DNA from: Eggerthellaceae bacterium
GTDB lineage: Bacteria > Actinomycetota > Coriobacteriia > Coriobacteriales > Eggerthellaceae
DNA: 7,474 nt
Direction: 5' to 3'
Assembly (NCBI GenBank): GCA_017960005.1
Contig: JAGCZM010000021.1
Span: 1 to 7,474, forward strand
Below are positions 6,390-7,474 of this stretch, piece after piece. The position numbers were made by a program, and so were the translations under genes. Every line of letters begins with the position of its first letter. The stretch's first letter is position 1. The notes below the pieces were generated by a model. It did no database searches, was not told where the DNA came from, and saw only the letters and a list, made by a program, of their open reading frames with translations.

Positions 6390-7474
6390 CCATTTCAAAT
6401 CAGCTCCGACTCTCCGGCCATCATCAAAGTAGTTGGCGTCGGCGGCGGTGGCGGCAATGCCGTCAATCGTATGGTTGAAGCCGGTATCACCGGCGTTCAG
6501 TTTATCGCCGTCAATACAGACAGCCAAGCACTTCTCAGCTCTAATGCCGATATCACCATTCATATCGGTGAGGATATTACTCGCGGCTTAGGTGCCGGTG
6601 CCAACCCCGAAGTTGGCGCACAGGCAGCCGAAGAGAGCCGTAATCAAATCCGCGAGGCATTGGCAAATTCCGATATGGTATTTGTCACCGCCGGCGAGGG
6701 TGGCGGAACCGGTACCGGTGGCGCTCCCGTCGTCGCCCAGATTGCCCGTGACGAAATCGGCGCATTGACCGTCGGTATCGTTACTCTTCCGTTCTCGTTC
6801 GAGGGTTTGCAGCGTAAGAACCAGGCCGAAGAGGGCATCGAACTTCTTCGTCAAAACGTCGACACGCTCATCGTCATCCCCAATGACAAACTGCTTCAGG
6901 TTATGGACAAGAAGACCAGCATGCTTGAGGCATTCCGCGTAGCCGATGATACTTTGCGCCAAGGTATCCAGGGCGTAACCGATCTGATTACCTTCCCGGG
7001 CTTGATTAACCTTGACTTTGCCGACATCCGCACCGTCATGAAGGACGCCGGCTCCGCTTTGATGGGTATCGGTATCGCTTCCGGCGAGAAGAGAGCCGCC
7101 GATGCCGCCAACATGGCAACCCATTCCAATTTGATGCAGGGCGATATCTCCAATGCATCCCGCGTCTTGTTCTCCATTGCAGGCAGCTCCGATTTGACCT
7201 TGACCGAGGTCGATGAGGCAGCCCGCATCATCAATGCCTGTGCCGCTCCCGATGCCAACATCATCTACGGCCAGATTATCGACGACAGCTACGGCGAGGA
7301 TATCCGCGTCACCGTTATCGCGACCGGATTCAAAGATGCTCCCGCGGCCTCCCAGTCGCGTTTCGAGTTCGGCCGTCGCGACAAGGATGCGTTCAGCCCG
7401 AACAACTCGTTGTTCGGCGTTCCCGAGCCTCCGATGCCGCCCCGTACTCCTTCGTTCATGGGCAGCGATCATTA
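6387..7474 (+). CDS. ftsZ: Cell division GTPase FtsZ, C-terminal end beyond the window
   Basis: FtsZ is the tubulin-like GTPase whose filaments form the division ring at midcell and recruit the rest of the divisome. From ATG 6387, 362 codons are visible and no stop is reached; the window ends two bases into the next codon (TA). The N-terminal [18 protein letters not shown] is the first glycine-rich nucleotide loop. The tubulin signature GGGTGTG is at 105-111, preceded by Glu104 and followed by Gly-Ala-Pro, the actinobacterial form. [12 protein letters not shown] leads to the T7 loop NLDFADI (208-214), whose Asp210 and Asp213 should complete GTP hydrolysis in the next subunit. The globular part ends near VIATGF (315). 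A flexible linker follows ([20 protein letters not shown]); the conserved tail peptide that binds partners is not yet visible. The upstream neighbour is the C39-like gene, not ftsQ or ftsA. The protein appears fully functional. Confidence 0.98.
   Translation, partial: MPFQISSDSPAIIKVVGVGGGGGNAVNRMVEAGITGVQFIAVNTDSQALLSSNADITIHIGEDITRGLGAGANPEVGAQAAEESRNQIREALANSDMVFVTAGEGGGTGTGGAPVVAQIARDEIGALTVGIVTLPFSFEGLQRKNQAEEGIELLRQNVDTLIVIPNDKLLQVMDKKTSMLEAFRVADDTLRQGIQGVTDLITFPGLINLDFADIRTVMKDAGSALMGIGIASGEKRAADAANMATHSNLMQGDISNASRVLFSIAGSSDLTLTEVDEAARIINACAAPDANIIYGQIIDDSYGEDIRVTVIATGFKDAPAASQSRFEFGRRDKDAFSPNNSLFGVPEPPMPPRTPSFMGSDH

Noticed and set aside
6588..7472. A 294-residue open frame on the - strand across ftsZ
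   Set aside because: Gly/Asp-rich antisense shadow of FtsZ with no motif or independent start signals.

Overview
This is an ordinary chromosomal core region. It holds, all on the + strand: the C-terminal half of metK, complete priA, complete rpoD (sigA), a tRNA-Asn gene, a membrane-anchored C39-like peptidase of unknown role, and ftsZ, which runs to the right edge. I see no mobile element, CRISPR array, phage gene or defence system. The most distinctive items are the C39-like protein, an apparent 1-base frameshift in metK, and a perfect palindrome inside the likely ftsZ promoter.

The organism is probably an actinobacterium, most plausibly of class Coriobacteriia, with moderate GC (about half by eye). 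The FtsZ nucleotide-binding loop reads [12 protein letters not shown], with the Glu and Gly seen in actinobacterial FtsZ (for example mycobacterial) where most other bacteria have Met and Ala. The metK-priA pair is also a common actinobacterial arrangement. PriA keeps its helicase motifs, unlike the degenerate PriA of many classical Actinobacteria, and this is one reason to favour an early-branching class. The placement is inference and was not tested by search.

Layout: metK (1-582) ends in tandem stops, and priA (598-2898) starts 15 bases later with TTG, so the two are very likely co-transcribed. After a 116-base gap with no clear terminator comes rpoD (3015-4424), closed by a strong intrinsic terminator (4450-4478). 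A TATAAT promoter then drives tRNA-Asn(GTT) (4602-4676), which has its own terminator (4692-4717). The C39-like gene (4796-6217) follows, possibly from a leaderless promoter. A 169-base gap holds the likely ftsZ promoter, a palindrome between its -35 and -10 elements, a leader hairpin and a strong Shine-Dalgarno sequence. ftsZ (6387 to the edge) lacks its C-terminal tail in this window.

The genes do not form one pathway. They cover methyl-donor synthesis, replication restart, housekeeping transcription, translation and cell division. The C39-like protein is predicted to sit in the membrane with its catalytic domain outside. Its position just upstream of ftsZ allows, but does not show, a role at the cell envelope.
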